DNA from: Mitsuaria sp. PDC51
GTDB lineage: Bacteria; Pseudomonadota; Gammaproteobacteria; Burkholderiales; Burkholderiaceae_C
Reading direction: 5' to 3'
Length of the DNA: 64,000 bases
Assembly: GCF_900113225.1 (NCBI RefSeq)
Contig: NZ_FOZE01000001.1
Coordinates: 2,356,001 to 2,420,000, forward strand
The position numbers and the translations under genes were made by a program. This document shows, one piece after another, positions 13,831 through 24,240 of this stretch (its first letter is position 1; the number at the start of each line of letters is the position of its first letter). The notes below the pieces were generated by a model. The model did no database searches, was not told the origin of the DNA, and saw only the letters and a list, made by a program, of their open reading frames with translations.

Positions 13831-13866
13831 GTTGCCAGGTGGAAGCCTCGGGCTTCCGGCGGCAAC
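13831..13866 (-). other. Extended hairpin between the doxX-like and oxidoreductase genes
   Basis: An inner perfect stem GGAAGCC/GGCTTCC (13841-13847 with 13851-13857, loop TCG) is enclosed by an outer GTTGCC/GGCAAC stem (13831-13836 with 13861-13866). No T-run follows, so it is more likely an mRNA processing or stability element, or a leaky terminator, within the minus-strand operon. Confidence 0.55.
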
Positions 13867-13895
13867 GGAATGGATGGGATACCTGTGGCTGCTGT

Positions 13896-14291
13896 CTACT
13901 GCGCAGCGACGCGCCGGGCGTTGTCGAGCGTCAGGGCACCACCGCCGGCAGCGGCGACGTAGAGGAAGATGAAACAGAACAGGATCGCCGGTTCGCCCAT
14001 GTTCAGCACGGGCCAGAAGGTTTGTGGGGCATGGGCCATGAAGTAGGCAGCGGCCATCTCGCCAGAAGCGACAAATGCAGCGATTCGGGTCTGGAAGCCG
14101 ATGATCATCAACACGGAGGTGATGACCTCGATCGCTCCGGCGACGATCAGGATCGTCGGCAGCGGGTAGGTCATGCCTGGAACTGGTGCAGGGAACTGCA
14201 GGAACTTCATCGCCGCATGCTCGATGAAGAGCAGAGCCGCGACGATGCGCAGGGCGGTTAGAGCACGCGGAGCCCAGATGGTGGTATTCAT
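13896..14291 (-). CDS. DoxX family inner-membrane protein
   Basis: 131 residues, ATG at 14291 with GAGGA upstream. Four hydrophobic segments give the usual DoxX topology. The start ALRIVAALLFIEHAAMKFLQ and the middle ILIVAGAIEVITSVLMIIG are characteristic. DoxX proteins are small quinone-linked or redox-associated membrane proteins of poorly defined role. The start overlaps the stop of the dioxygenase gene (ATGA), showing translational coupling. Confidence 0.92.
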   Translation of the reverse strand: MNTTIWAPRALTALRIVAALLFIEHAAMKFLQFPAPVPGMTYPLPTILIVAGAIEVITSVLMIIGFQTRIAAFVASGEMAAAYFMAHAPQTFWPVLNMGEPAILFCFIFLYVAAAGGGALTLDNARRVAAQ

Positions 14292-15136
14292 TGCGGGATG
14301 GTCCTCGCAGGATTGGAAACGGGTGGGGCGCCGAAGCGAAAGCTCGAGGCTGTGAAGCCGCCGAAGAAGTCGGTCTGGTGATAGGTGGCGGTGCCCGGCT
14401 CATCCCAGGCGGCACCTACCGCGGCCATCAAAGGAAGAAGATGATCCTCGCGCGGGTGCGCGATGCGCGCAGCGGGCGCCTCTTCCCAGTCGATTAGCCG
14501 GCGGGCGCGCTCGTCGGAAGAGGTGTGAACCAGCGTCTGCTGCAACCATGCATCGAACTGCCGCGCAGGCTCGTAGCCGCTGGTGCCGCGCATTGCCTGC
14601 AAGTTGTGGAAGCTGAGGCCGCTTCCGATAATCAGCACGCCCTCGTCGCGTAGTGGCGCGAGCGCCCGGCCGACCGCGAGATGTAGCGCCGGATCGAGGC
14701 CGGCGTCGAGCGAGAGCTGGGCGAGCGGCATGTCTTCCTCGGGGTAGAGCGGCTTCATGAGGCTGAAGGTGCCGTGATCGAAGCCGCGAGTACGGTCGGA
14801 CCGTGCATCGATGCCGTCCGCGTGCAGCAACTCCTGCACCCGTCGCGCCAATTCCGGCGACCCAGGTGCGCCGTAATGGATGTGATAGAGATAGTCGGGG
14901 AAGCCGTGGTAGTCATAGACCATCCCGGGCTTCTCAGCCGAGGAAACGGCGAAGCCGCGCTCTTCCCAATGACCGGAGACCACGAGCACGGCCTTGGGTG
15001 CGTCGCTGAGCTCCATGCGCATGTCGAGCAGCGACTGTTCGAGCTGGGCCATGTTGGCGCGGAATTCCCCGGTCATGTAGGGCCATGGACCACCGCCATG
15101 GCTGATGAAATAGGTTGGAAGCCTGGGGCCAGTCAC
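14288..15136 (-). CDS. DODA-type extradiol aromatic ring-opening dioxygenase
   Basis: About 282 residues. I place the start at GTG 15136 because AAGGGA (15145-15150) then lies eight bases upstream; TTG at 15160 and GTG at 15142 are alternatives. The class III extradiol (4,5-DOPA dioxygenase) family is shown by SHGGGPW at the N-terminus, GFPDYLYHIHYGAPG, GFDHGTFSLM and GSGLSFHN. The His residues of these segments should bind the catalytic Fe(II) or Zn. Such enzymes open catechol-type rings; the real substrate is unknown. It is the first gene of the minus-strand operon and diverges from a LysR regulator. Confidence 0.9.
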   Translation of the reverse strand: MTGPRLPTYFISHGGGPWPYMTGEFRANMAQLEQSLLDMRMELSDAPKAVLVVSGHWEERGFAVSSAEKPGMVYDYHGFPDYLYHIHYGAPGSPELARRVQELLHADGIDARSDRTRGFDHGTFSLMKPLYPEEDMPLAQLSLDAGLDPALHLAVGRALAPLRDEGVLIIGSGLSFHNLQAMRGTSGYEPARQFDAWLQQTLVHTSSDERARRLIDWEEAPAARIAHPREDHLLPLMAAVGAAWDEPGTATYHQTDFFGGFTASSFRFGAPPVSNPARTIPQ

Positions 15137-15224
15137 TTTCACATTCCCTTTTTGGTGCAACCCGGAGCCTTGCGGTCAGACTGCGTTCGTTGGTGACGAC
15201 ACTGTCGTGGTTTCCTGTAGGTGG

Positions 15225-15245
15225 ATCAACACCCGTTATGTTGAT
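15225..15245. promoter_or_regulatory. Inverted repeat in the LysR/dioxygenase divergent promoter region
   Basis: ATCAAC and GTTGAT face each other across 9 bases in the space between the divergent genes. This fits a LysR-type binding site controlling its own gene and the dioxygenase operon. Symmetry is seen; binding is inferred. Confidence 0.5.
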
Positions 15246-15271
15246 GGATCATTTCCGATACATTGATGAAG

Positions 15272-16210
15272 ATGGACACGATGATCAGCCTGCGGGTGTT
15301 CTGCCTCGTGGCGGAGCTGAAGAGCTTTGCCGCCGCCGGAAAGCGCCTAAACCTCTCGCCGGCAATGGTGAGCAAGCACGTGATCCATCTGGAGAACCGC
15401 ATTGGGATCCGATTGCTCAACCGGACCAGTCGGCATGTCAGCCTGACCGAGCCGGGCGCGCTCTACTTCGCTCAAGCCAAGTCGACGCTCGACGGTCTGG
15501 ACGAGGTGGAGGCGGCCATCAGCAATGTCGCGGTATCACCGCGAGGGACGCTCAGGCTAAGTGCGCCGGTTTGGACGGCGAACACTTGCTTCGTGAGCAT
15601 GCTGGCGGAGTACAACCGGCGTCATCCCGATGTATCCCTCGACATGGACCTTAGTGGTCGCATCGTGAACTTGGTGGACGAAGGCTTTGACCTGGCCTTG
15701 CGCGCCATGACGCGCGATCGCCTCGATTCAGGCCTCGTCGCGCGTCCGTTGATGCAAGTGGAGTTCCGTCTGGTCGGATCGCCCCACTACCTCAAGCGGA
15801 TGGGGCGTCCCAAAGACTTCACTGAACTCAACGGTCATGCGCTGCTTCGCTACAGCGGGGTCAGCATCGGCGAGAACTTGGGGCTGGATGGCCCGAATGG
15901 TCAACAGAAAATCTCGTTGCGTACGGTGATGCTGAGCGAAAACGAAACAGTCCTGCACTTGGCGGCGCTTCAGGGCATGGGCCTTGCCTTCTTGCCGCTG
16001 TGGATGGTTGAGGCGGATCTCGCGGCGAGGCGTCTGGAACTGGTTTTGCCCGATATCCTACGGTTCGGCAACACGCTGCATGCCGTCTATCCAAGCCGCA
16101 AGTATCTCTCTGCCAAGGTTCGTACCTTCATCGACTTCTTGGCGTCCCAGATCCCGGAGGACGATCAAGGCACACCGCTTCCGAGTGCCCTCAATCTCCT
16201 CAGCAGATGA
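15272..16210 (+). CDS. LysR family transcriptional regulator
   Basis: About 312 residues. I choose ATG 15272 because MDTMISLRVF aligns with the usual start of this subgroup; ATGs at 15266 and 15281 are also possible. An N-terminal winged helix-turn-helix (SFAAAGKRLNLSPAMVSKHV) is followed by an effector-binding domain with LRLSAPVW and DLALRAM. It belongs to the CrgA/DsdC-like AaeR-type subgroup common in proteobacteria. Its head-to-head position to the dioxygenase operon suggests that it senses an aromatic or electrophilic compound and controls that operon. Confidence 0.93.
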   Translation: MDTMISLRVFCLVAELKSFAAAGKRLNLSPAMVSKHVIHLENRIGIRLLNRTSRHVSLTEPGALYFAQAKSTLDGLDEVEAAISNVAVSPRGTLRLSAPVWTANTCFVSMLAEYNRRHPDVSLDMDLSGRIVNLVDEGFDLALRAMTRDRLDSGLVARPLMQVEFRLVGSPHYLKRMGRPKDFTELNGHALLRYSGVSIGENLGLDGPNGQQKISLRTVMLSENETVLHLAALQGMGLAFLPLWMVEADLAARRLELVLPDILRFGNTLHAVYPSRKYLSAKVRTFIDFLASQIPEDDQGTPLPSALNLLSR

Positions 16211-16230
16211 GATTGGGTCATACACGTTTT

Positions 16231-16377
16231 GCTGCGGCAGATGAGGCCGACGAGACCTACTTCCTGCGCTCCAGCAAAAGCCAACACGTGCAAGCCCGCA
16301 AGGCTCGACACCGAGGCGGCAGCGGAGCCAAGCGCGGACTGTCGCCAGACATCTGGGCGTTGAGCACCACGCGCTGA
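16231..16377 (+). pseudogene. IS1595/ISXO2-type transposase fragment
   Basis: Translation in this frame gives EADETYFLRSSK, then ARKARHRGGSGAKRGLSPD, which matches the DDE-domain segment of IS1595-family transposases (usually DExxxLxSxKG ... RKRGGxxxKRGLS). Only about 48 codons remain before a stop, and both ends of the gene are missing. It is a decayed remnant and marks past mobile-element activity next to the lower-GC block. Confidence 0.7.
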
Positions 16378-16698
16378 ACCTGTCCAGAGGTGAGCGGGGG
16401 CAGGGCGCTTGGCACATTGGACCAGCCCCCGTTCGGTGGACGCCACGAGGCGCGACGAGCGTTATCCACGGACGGCTGGTTCGGGCGCTTGCGACGAACC
16501 GGGAACCGGCCGTCGGTGGGTAACGCGGTGCTCCGCATGCGCGACGCCTTGGTCTTTCGTCTGGTCGAGCCACGCGGAAGGCCTGTTGCTTCACCGCGAG
16601 CCACTGGCTGCCGTTCAGGGGCGGTGGAGCACCGTTGCAGTCGTAGCGGCATGACTGCGCACGGAGATCACGTTCGGGATTCGCCAGTCGGACCTTAA

Positions 16699-16741
16699 CG
16701 TTGTGCGCCATGACAGGCCTCACTTCATCGTTGTGCGCCAT
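16699..16741 (+). repeat. Two 13-bp direct repeats 30 bp apart
   Basis: CGTTGTGCGCCAT occurs at 16699-16711 and again at 16729-16741. Spaced terminal repeats like this are seen at the ends of IS21-type elements, so this may be an orphan element end; no transposase beside it supports this firmly. Confidence 0.5.
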
Positions 16742-17086
16742 CGCCATGAGTGCCTAGGTCGAGGGTTTGACTTGCTGCGCCGAATGCATCGGCACATAGA
16801 TCACGTTGCTCCGCCAATTGCCGTGCATAGCCCCAGCGAGAAATCGATCTCCCCGTGACATCACATAATGCACATTGTCAATCACTCAAACCTGCATTCA
16901 TGCGCTGTCCTTGACCCATTCGTTATCGAGCTCACTGGCTCCGTTCGCGTTCCGTGATCCACCACCGCGCGTTCCCGCCTAATGGCTCCCACCTCGCAAC
17001 CGCCGGCACATCCTTGCGTCCCACGCATTTATTGATCCAAACGATGCACTTCACGTCATCAACGGCATGGCCGAGCATGCCGCTCC

Positions 17087-18187
17087 ATGACACGAACCAT
17101 CCCTTGCGTCCTGATGCGTGCGGGCACCTCCCGAGGCCCGTTCTTCCTGCGCGACTGGCTGCCCGCCGACGAACGCCAGCGTGACGAGGCGCTGATCGGC
17201 GCCATCGGCGCCAGCGACCTGCTGCAGCTCGACGGCGTCGGTGGCGGCAACTCGCTGACCTCCAAGGTGGCCATCGTGTCCCGGTCCAAGGAACCGGGCT
17301 GCGACGTCGACTACCTGTTCGCCCAGGTCGGCGTCGGCCAGCGCTCGGTGGACACGCGGCCGAACTGCGGAAACATGCTCTCGGGCGTCGCGCCGTTCGC
17401 GATCGAACAAGGCCTGATCGACGCCCAGGACGGCGAGACGACGGTCCGCGTGTTCAACGTCAACACCCGCTCGCGCATCGACGTGACCGTGCTGACCCCC
17501 GGCCGGCGCGTGGTCTACGCCGGCGACACCAGCATCGACGGCGTCGCCGGCGCCGCGGCGCCCATCCGCCTGAACTTCCTCGATGCCTGGGGCTCGGTCA
17601 CCGGATCGCTGTTCCCGACCGGCCGCCGCATCGACGCCATCGACGGCCTGCCGGTGACCTGCATCGATGCCGCCATGCCGCTCGTCCTGCTGCGCGCCGC
17701 GGACCTCGGCCTGCACGGTCGCGAAACCCCGGCCCAACTCGATGCGGATGCCGCCTTGCTGGCTCGCATCGAAGCGGTCCGTCGTGCCGCCGGGCTGGCC
17801 ATGGGCCTGGGCGACGTGTCGGCGAGCGTCGTGCCCAAGCCGGTGATCGTGAGCGCCGGCGACGACCCGGACAGCATCACCTCCCGCTACTTCACGCCGC
17901 GCCGCTGCCACGCCGCCCATGCGGTGACGGGTGCGATCGGCGTCGCCACCGCCTTCGCCTTGCCCGGCACCGTTGCCAGTGGCGCGCCCGGGCGCGACGG
18001 GACGCGCACCGTGTCCGTGCTGCATCCGCAGGGACGCATCGCCATCGAGGTCCTGATCGCCGGCCAGGGCGAGGCGGCCTCGATCCAGCGCGCCGCGCTC
18101 GTGCGCACTGCCAGAAAGATCCTGCAGGGCGAGTTGCATCTGCCCGAGGACGTGTTCTCGACATCAACGAAGGAGACAAACCGATGA
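17087..18187 (+). CDS. galD: PrpF/LigU-family isomerase, probable 4-oxalomesaconate tautomerase
   Basis: 366 residues, ATG at 17087. The sequence follows the PrpF-like fold of 4-oxalomesaconate tautomerases throughout: IPCVLMRAGTSRGPFFL, DGVGGGNSLTSKVAIVSRS, the Cys in DTRPNCGNML and VTCIDAAMPLV. In gallate and protocatechuate 4,5-cleavage the enzyme converts the keto form of 4-oxalomesaconate to the enol form. No other ring-cleavage genes of that route are nearby, so action on another tricarboxylate (aconitate or methylaconitate type) is possible. It overlaps the binding-protein gene by ATGA, which supports a role in tricarboxylate use. Confidence 0.82.
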   Translation: MTRTIPCVLMRAGTSRGPFFLRDWLPADERQRDEALIGAIGASDLLQLDGVGGGNSLTSKVAIVSRSKEPGCDVDYLFAQVGVGQRSVDTRPNCGNMLSGVAPFAIEQGLIDAQDGETTVRVFNVNTRSRIDVTVLTPGRRVVYAGDTSIDGVAGAAAPIRLNFLDAWGSVTGSLFPTGRRIDAIDGLPVTCIDAAMPLVLLRAADLGLHGRETPAQLDADAALLARIEAVRRAAGLAMGLGDVSASVVPKPVIVSAGDDPDSITSRYFTPRRCHAAHAVTGAIGVATAFALPGTVASGAPGRDGTRTVSVLHPQGRIAIEVLIAGQGEAASIQRAALVRTARKILQGELHLPEDVFSTSTKETNR

Positions 18188-19203
18188 AGACTCTGCTCGC
18201 GCCCGTGGCGCTGGTGGCCACCGCCGCTCTCACCGCGCTCACGGCCATCAGCGCCCTCGCCGTCCCCATCGCGGCGCCCGCCGCCGCGCCAACCGTCGCC
18301 CCCATCGCCTATCCCACGCGGACGATCACCATCGTCGTGCCGACGGCGGCGGGCGGCGGCAACGATGCGATGGCGCGCACCATCGCGCAGAAGCTCGGAC
18401 CGCTGCTGGGCCAGACGGTCATCATCGACAACCGCGCCGGCGCCAACGGCGCGATCGCCAGCGAGTTCGTCGCCCGCGCGGCGCCGGACGGCCACACGCT
18501 GATGCTGGGCTACGTCGGCACGCATGCGATGAACCCGGCACTGCAGAAACTCCGCTACGACCCGGTGACCGACTTCGAGCCGGTCGGCCTGGTGGGATAT
18601 TCGCCGACGCTGATGGTCGCCAATGCCCTGGCGCCGGTGAAGGACGTCCGGGACCTCGCGTCCCAGCTCAAGGCCAAACCCGACCGCTACAGCTACGCCT
18701 CCGCCGGCAACGGCACGGCGCCTCACTTCGCCGCCGAGCTCTTCAAGCTCAATGCCGGTGTCGACATGCTCGGCGTGCCCTACAAGGGCTCGGCGCCCGC
18801 CATCACCGACACGCTGGGCGGCCAGACGCAGTTCATGTTCCCCAGCCTCTTCACCGCGATCCCCTATGTGAAGGCCGGCAAGCTCAAGCCGCTGGCCGTC
18901 GCCGGCCCGCGGCGCAGCCACCTGCTGCCCGATGTGCCGACGCTCAAGGAAGCGGGCGTCGACGGCGTCGAGGTGCAGCAGTGGTACGGCGTCTTCGCGC
19001 CGGCGCGAACACCCCGTCCCATCGTCGACAAGCTGAACAAGGCCCTCAACCAGGTGCTGGCCGACAAGGAGGTCATCAAGCGCATCGAGGACCACGGTGC
19101 CGACGTCGAGGCCAGCACGCCGGAGCAGCTCGGCACGCTCGTCAAGAGCGAGCTGACGAAATGGAAGGCCGTCGTTCAGAAGGCCAGGTTGACCGCCGAA
19201 TGA
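18184..19203 (+). CDS. Bug/TctC family tripartite tricarboxylate transporter substrate-binding protein
   Basis: 339 residues, ATG at 18184. A long Ala/Leu-rich signal sequence is followed by the Bug signature: YPTRTITIVVPTAAGGGNDA, GANGAIASEFVARAAPDGHTL and ASAGNGTAPHFAAELF. These periplasmic proteins bind carboxylates for TctAB-type transporters. No TctA or TctB gene is in the window, so this is an orphan binding protein, as is usual in Burkholderiales, and must share a membrane unit encoded elsewhere. Coupling to the tautomerase suggests a di- or tricarboxylate ligand. Confidence 0.93.
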   Translation: MKTLLAPVALVATAALTALTAISALAVPIAAPAAAPTVAPIAYPTRTITIVVPTAAGGGNDAMARTIAQKLGPLLGQTVIIDNRAGANGAIASEFVARAAPDGHTLMLGYVGTHAMNPALQKLRYDPVTDFEPVGLVGYSPTLMVANALAPVKDVRDLASQLKAKPDRYSYASAGNGTAPHFAAELFKLNAGVDMLGVPYKGSAPAITDTLGGQTQFMFPSLFTAIPYVKAGKLKPLAVAGPRRSHLLPDVPTLKEAGVDGVEVQQWYGVFAPARTPRPIVDKLNKALNQVLADKEVIKRIEDHGADVEASTPEQLGTLVKSELTKWKAVVQKARLTAE

Positions 19204-19232
19204 GCAGCAGAACGCCTCGAGGAGCCCTCCGC

Positions 19233-20324
19233 ATGACACTCCCCTCCCCCCTGCTGCGGATCGCCGCGGCCACCGCGCTGGGCACCTGCGCCGCCGCGGC
19301 CGCCGCCCAGGGCAGCGTGACGCTGTCCGGCGTCGTCGATGCCGCGGTGCGCAGCGTGCGCAACGACGGTGTCGGCCGTCTCCAGTCCCTGATCAGCGGC
19401 GGCAACGCGACCAGTCGGCTCGTCCTGCGCGGGTCCGAGGACCTCGGCGCCGGCTGGTCCGCCGGCTTCCATCTGGAACACGGCATCGCGCTCGACACCG
19501 GCGCCGCGACCAGCGCGAGCCAGTTCTGGGATCGCCGCGCCACGCTCAGCCTGGCCAGCCGCGAGCTCGGCGAGCTGCGCGCCGGCCGCGATTACGTGCC
19601 GACCTACACCGTGTGGGTCAAGCAGGACCCCTTCAGCCACGTCGGCGTGGCCGGCTCGACCAACCTCTACACCGCCGCGCCCGCTGGTCCGATCCGCTCG
19701 GCCTTCGGCAGCAGTCCCAACACGCTGGTGCGCAGCAGCAACTCGGTGCAGTGGCTGTTGCCCGACCGCTTCGGCGGCCTGGAGGGCGGCGTGATGGTGG
19801 CCGCGGCGGAAGGCGGCACGCAAGCCCAGGGGGCCAACAAGCTGATCGGGGCCCGGCTGGGTTACGTGAAGGGCGCGGCGTCCCTGTACGCGGCGCATGT
19901 GAGGAGCGAGAACAACGTCACCGCGGCCAGCGGCGATTTCACGGACACGCTGTTCGGCGGCGGCTACGACTTCGGCGTGGTGCGCGTGGCCGTGACGCAG
20001 CGCCGCTTCCAGCAGGCCAACGCCGCGCAGACGCTGCGCATGCTCGGCGCCTGGGTGCCGCTGGGGCGCGGTGAGCTGAAGTTCCAATGGCTGGCGAGCA
20101 ACATGGCCGGGCGAGTCGGTGCCGTCGATGTCGGGGCCAACGATGCCCGCCAGTTCGGCGTCGGTTATGTCCACGCGCTCTCCAAGCAGGTGGCGGTCTA
20201 TGCCCAGGTGGCGCGTGTCGACAACGACGGCGTGGCGGCCTATGCCGTGCCCGGCGGCCCGGCGGGGCTCGTCGCGGGCCGGTCCTCCACCGGCACGGAG
20301 CTCGGCATCCGCCACAACTTCTGA
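19233..20324 (+). CDS. Gram-negative porin (Burkholderiales type)
   Basis: 363 residues. ATG at 19233 is preferred because GAGGAG lies about nine bases upstream; an ATG at 19200 overlaps the previous stop. A signal peptide ends near AAAAAQG, and the mature protein starts GSVTLSGVVDAAV, the usual opening of porin_4 proteins. The chain ends in GIRHNF, with the C-terminal Phe recognised by the Bam machinery. It should be a trimeric 16-strand outer-membrane channel and may admit the carboxylate handled by the two upstream genes, with which it is likely co-transcribed. Confidence 0.92.
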   Translation: MTLPSPLLRIAAATALGTCAAAAAAQGSVTLSGVVDAAVRSVRNDGVGRLQSLISGGNATSRLVLRGSEDLGAGWSAGFHLEHGIALDTGAATSASQFWDRRATLSLASRELGELRAGRDYVPTYTVWVKQDPFSHVGVAGSTNLYTAAPAGPIRSAFGSSPNTLVRSSNSVQWLLPDRFGGLEGGVMVAAAEGGTQAQGANKLIGARLGYVKGAASLYAAHVRSENNVTAASGDFTDTLFGGGYDFGVVRVAVTQRRFQQANAAQTLRMLGAWVPLGRGELKFQWLASNMAGRVGAVDVGANDARQFGVGYVHALSKQVAVYAQVARVDNDGVAAYAVPGGPAGLVAGRSSTGTELGIRHNF

Positions 20325-20397
20325 CGCGCGGCTCCGGCTGCATCGCAGGCGGCGCGACCAGCGCGCTGGAGCTCGGGCGCCGGATCGACCCTGCCGA

Positions 20398-21315
20398 TCA
20401 TCGTGAGCGCCGCCGCACCGCACGCGGCGTCAGCTTCATCTCCGCCAGGAAGTCGTACAGCTGCTGCGCCTCAGGCGACAGCCGACGGCCCTGGCGCGTG
20501 ATCAGTCCGATGCGCCGCGTGACGACCGGGTCGACCAGCGGCACGCTGACCAGCAGCGGATGGTCCGGCCCCGGCATCGCGATCGACGGCACCGCCGCCA
20601 CGCCCAGCCCCGCCTCCACCAGCCCCAGCAAGGTCGTCACGTGCTGGGCCTCGTACACCGGCTGGGGGCGGTCCTTCACGCGCGCCAGGGCCTGGTCGAG
20701 CAGCAGCCGGTTGCCGGAGGACTTCGCCACCGCGATGAAGTCATGCGCGGCGAGCTGGCTCCAACTGACCTCGCGGCGTCGCGCCAGCGGGTGGTCGCGT
20801 CGGCAGGCCGCGACGAAACGCTCCTCGAGCAGCGGCCGGAACTCGATGCCCGGCTCCGAACTGCCGATGAAGTTGAGCCCGAAGTCGGACTCCCCGCGCG
20901 ACACCGCCGCCAGGACCTCGTTCGCGCTGGCGTCCAGGATCTTCACCCGCAGCTTGGGATAGCGCTCGCGGTAGCGGTGGATCACCTGGGAAAGGAAGTA
21001 GTAGACCGTCGACGGCACGCTGGACACCGTCACCTCGCCCATCCGGCCGGTGCCCACCCCGCGCACCGTCAGCAGCGTCTCGTCCAGCTCGTCCAGCAGC
21101 AGGCCGATCTTGCGCGCGAACTCGCGCCCCACCGCGGTGAGCGTGACACGCCGGGTCGTGCGCTCGAACAGCTTCACGCCCAGCGCCTGCTCCAGCTTGT
21201 CGATGCGTCGGCTGAACGCGGGCTGGGAGATGTGCACCGCCTCGGCGGCCTTGCGGAAATTCGACAGCTCCGCGGCGGCCCGAAAGGCGATGAGGTCGTG
21301 GAGGTCGAATTTCAT
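20398..21315 (-). CDS. LysR family transcriptional regulator
   Basis: 305 residues, ATG at 21315 (MKFDLHDLIAFRAAAEL); longer upstream starts would add an atypical basic extension. The helix-turn-helix reads FRKAAEAVHISQPAFSRRI and the effector domain includes GEVTVSSVPSTVYYFLSQVI. It is convergent with the porin operon and divergent from chvE. It could control either side; subgroup similarity to regulators of tricarboxylate and aromatic operons favours the galD side, while position favours chvE. I cannot decide from sequence. Confidence 0.92.
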   Translation of the reverse strand: MKFDLHDLIAFRAAAELSNFRKAAEAVHISQPAFSRRIDKLEQALGVKLFERTTRRVTLTAVGREFARKIGLLLDELDETLLTVRGVGTGRMGEVTVSSVPSTVYYFLSQVIHRYRERYPKLRVKILDASANEVLAAVSRGESDFGLNFIGSSEPGIEFRPLLEERFVAACRRDHPLARRREVSWSQLAAHDFIAVAKSSGNRLLLDQALARVKDRPQPVYEAQHVTTLLGLVEAGLGVAAVPSIAMPGPDHPLLVSVPLVDPVVTRRIGLITRQGRRLSPEAQQLYDFLAEMKLTPRAVRRRSR

Positions 21316-21435
21316 GCGACGCAATGCTCGGTTCAATTGATGTCGAGTATGCATGGACGCTGGGCCGCTGCAACGCGGGCCGGTAGCGCTTCTTCGCCGG
21401 CGCGCTACCGACGTCCGTGCGTTGAGCATCACAGG

Positions 21436-21472
21436 GTTAGTTCTGATTAATTAGTGCAGCGCGCGAACTAAC
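21436..21472. promoter_or_regulatory. Inverted repeat upstream of chvE, similar to one upstream of the GH74 gene
   Basis: GTTAGTTC (21436-21443) and GAACTAAC (21465-21472) form a perfect 8-bp inverted repeat with a 21-base AT-containing spacer, about 70 bases before the chvE start. The decamer AACTAACATC at its right end recurs exactly at 40567-40576 upstream of the xyloglucanase operon. It is a strong candidate operator for a shared sugar regulator. Confidence 0.6.
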
Positions 21473-21540
21473 ATCCTCTAATAGGCCGGTTCACGCACAG
21501 ATCGTCTGTTCAAGACGACGACCGGCCAGGAGACAAGGCA

Positions 21541-22641
21541 ATGTCGAAGCTTGGAACGAATGTGAAACGCCGCGTCGCGGTCATCCGGACGCTGGCGATC
21601 GCCGGCGGCGCGACGCTGGGCCTGCTGGCCGGCGGCGCTCGCGCCGAGGACAAGGGCCTGGTCGGCATCGCAATGCCGACCAAGAGCTCGGCCCGCTGGA
21701 TCGCCGACGGCGACAACATGGTCAAGGCCTTCCAGGCCAAGGGCTACAAGGTCGACCTGCAGTACGCCGAGGACGACATCCCCAACCAGCTCGCGCAGAT
21801 CGAGAACCTGATCACCCGCAAGGTGAAGGTGCTGGTGATCGCGTCCATCGATGGCTCGGCGCTGTCGCCGGTGCTGCAGAAGGCGGCCGACCGCGGCATC
21901 AAGATCGTCGCCTACGACCGGCTCATCAAGGGCACGAAGAACGTCGACTACTACGTCACCTTCGACAACTTCCAGGTCGGCGTGATGCAGGGCCAGAGCC
22001 TGGTCGACAAGCTCGGCCTGGCGCAGGGCAAGGGACCGTTCAACATCGAGCTCTTCGGCGGCTCGCCGGACGACAACAACGCCGCCTTCTTCTACGACGG
22101 CGCGATGTCGGTGCTCAAGCCCTACCTCGACAGCGGCAAGCTGGTCGTGCGCAGCAAGCAGTTCGGCATCGGCAAGGTCGGCACGCTGCGCTGGGACGCG
22201 GCCACCGCGCAGGCCCGCATGGACAACCTGCTCTCGGCGTTCTACGGCAAGGACAAGCTGCATGCCGTGCTGTCGCCGTATGACGGCATCAGCCTGGGCA
22301 TCCTGTCCTCGCTCAAGGGCGCCGGCTACTGCACCGCGAAGCAGCCCTGCCCCATCGTCTCGGGCCAGGATGCGGAACTGCCGTCGATCAAGTCCATCCT
22401 CAAGCATGAGCAGGCCAGCACCGTGTTCAAGGACACGCGCCAGCTCGCGCAGGCGGCGGCGACCGTCAGCGACGAGATGCTGGCCGGCAAGACGCCCTCC
22501 CAGATCAACGACACCAAGACCTACAACAACGGCGTGAAGGTCGTGCCCAGCGTGCTGCTCAAGCCGGTCTCGGTGGACGCGAGCAACGCGAAGGCCGTGC
22601 TCGTGGGCAGCGGCTACTACAAGGACACGCAGCTGCGTTGA
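21541..22641 (+). CDS. chvE: ChvE-type multiple-monosaccharide ABC transporter substrate-binding protein
   Basis: 366 residues, ATG at 21541. The signal peptide ends near GGARA, then [19 protein letters not shown] begins the mature periplasmic-binding fold. Close family matches continue in [50 protein letters not shown] and [12 protein letters not shown]. ChvE proteins bind glucose, galactose, xylose, arabinose and similar sugars and deliver them to GguAB. In Agrobacterium ChvE also stimulates the VirA sensor; no VirA-like gene is here. It heads a three-gene transport operon and is probably induced by sugars released by the polysaccharide loci downstream. Confidence 0.95.
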   Translation: MSKLGTNVKRRVAVIRTLAIAGGATLGLLAGGARAEDKGLVGIAMPTKSSARWIADGDNMVKAFQAKGYKVDLQYAEDDIPNQLAQIENLITRKVKVLVIASIDGSALSPVLQKAADRGIKIVAYDRLIKGTKNVDYYVTFDNFQVGVMQGQSLVDKLGLAQGKGPFNIELFGGSPDDNNAAFFYDGAMSVLKPYLDSGKLVVRSKQFGIGKVGTLRWDAATAQARMDNLLSAFYGKDKLHAVLSPYDGISLGILSSLKGAGYCTAKQPCPIVSGQDAELPSIKSILKHEQASTVFKDTRQLAQAAATVSDEMLAGKTPSQINDTKTYNNGVKVVPSVLLKPVSVDASNAKAVLVGSGYYKDTQLR

Positions 22642-22659
22642 TCCGCGGGACTTGCAGTC

Positions 22660-24232
<1,573 letters not shown>

Positions 24233-24240
<8 letters not shown>

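Larger units (their letters stand above)
16211..17086. other. Long gene-poor interval
   Basis: 876 bases with no intact gene. It holds a broken IS1595-type transposase piece (16231-16377) and a pair of 13-base direct repeats (16699, 16729). An AT-richer stretch at about 16840-16930, including TTGACC near 16910, may contain the promoter of the following tautomerase gene. Base composition is less GC-rich than the flanking regions. Confidence 0.6.
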
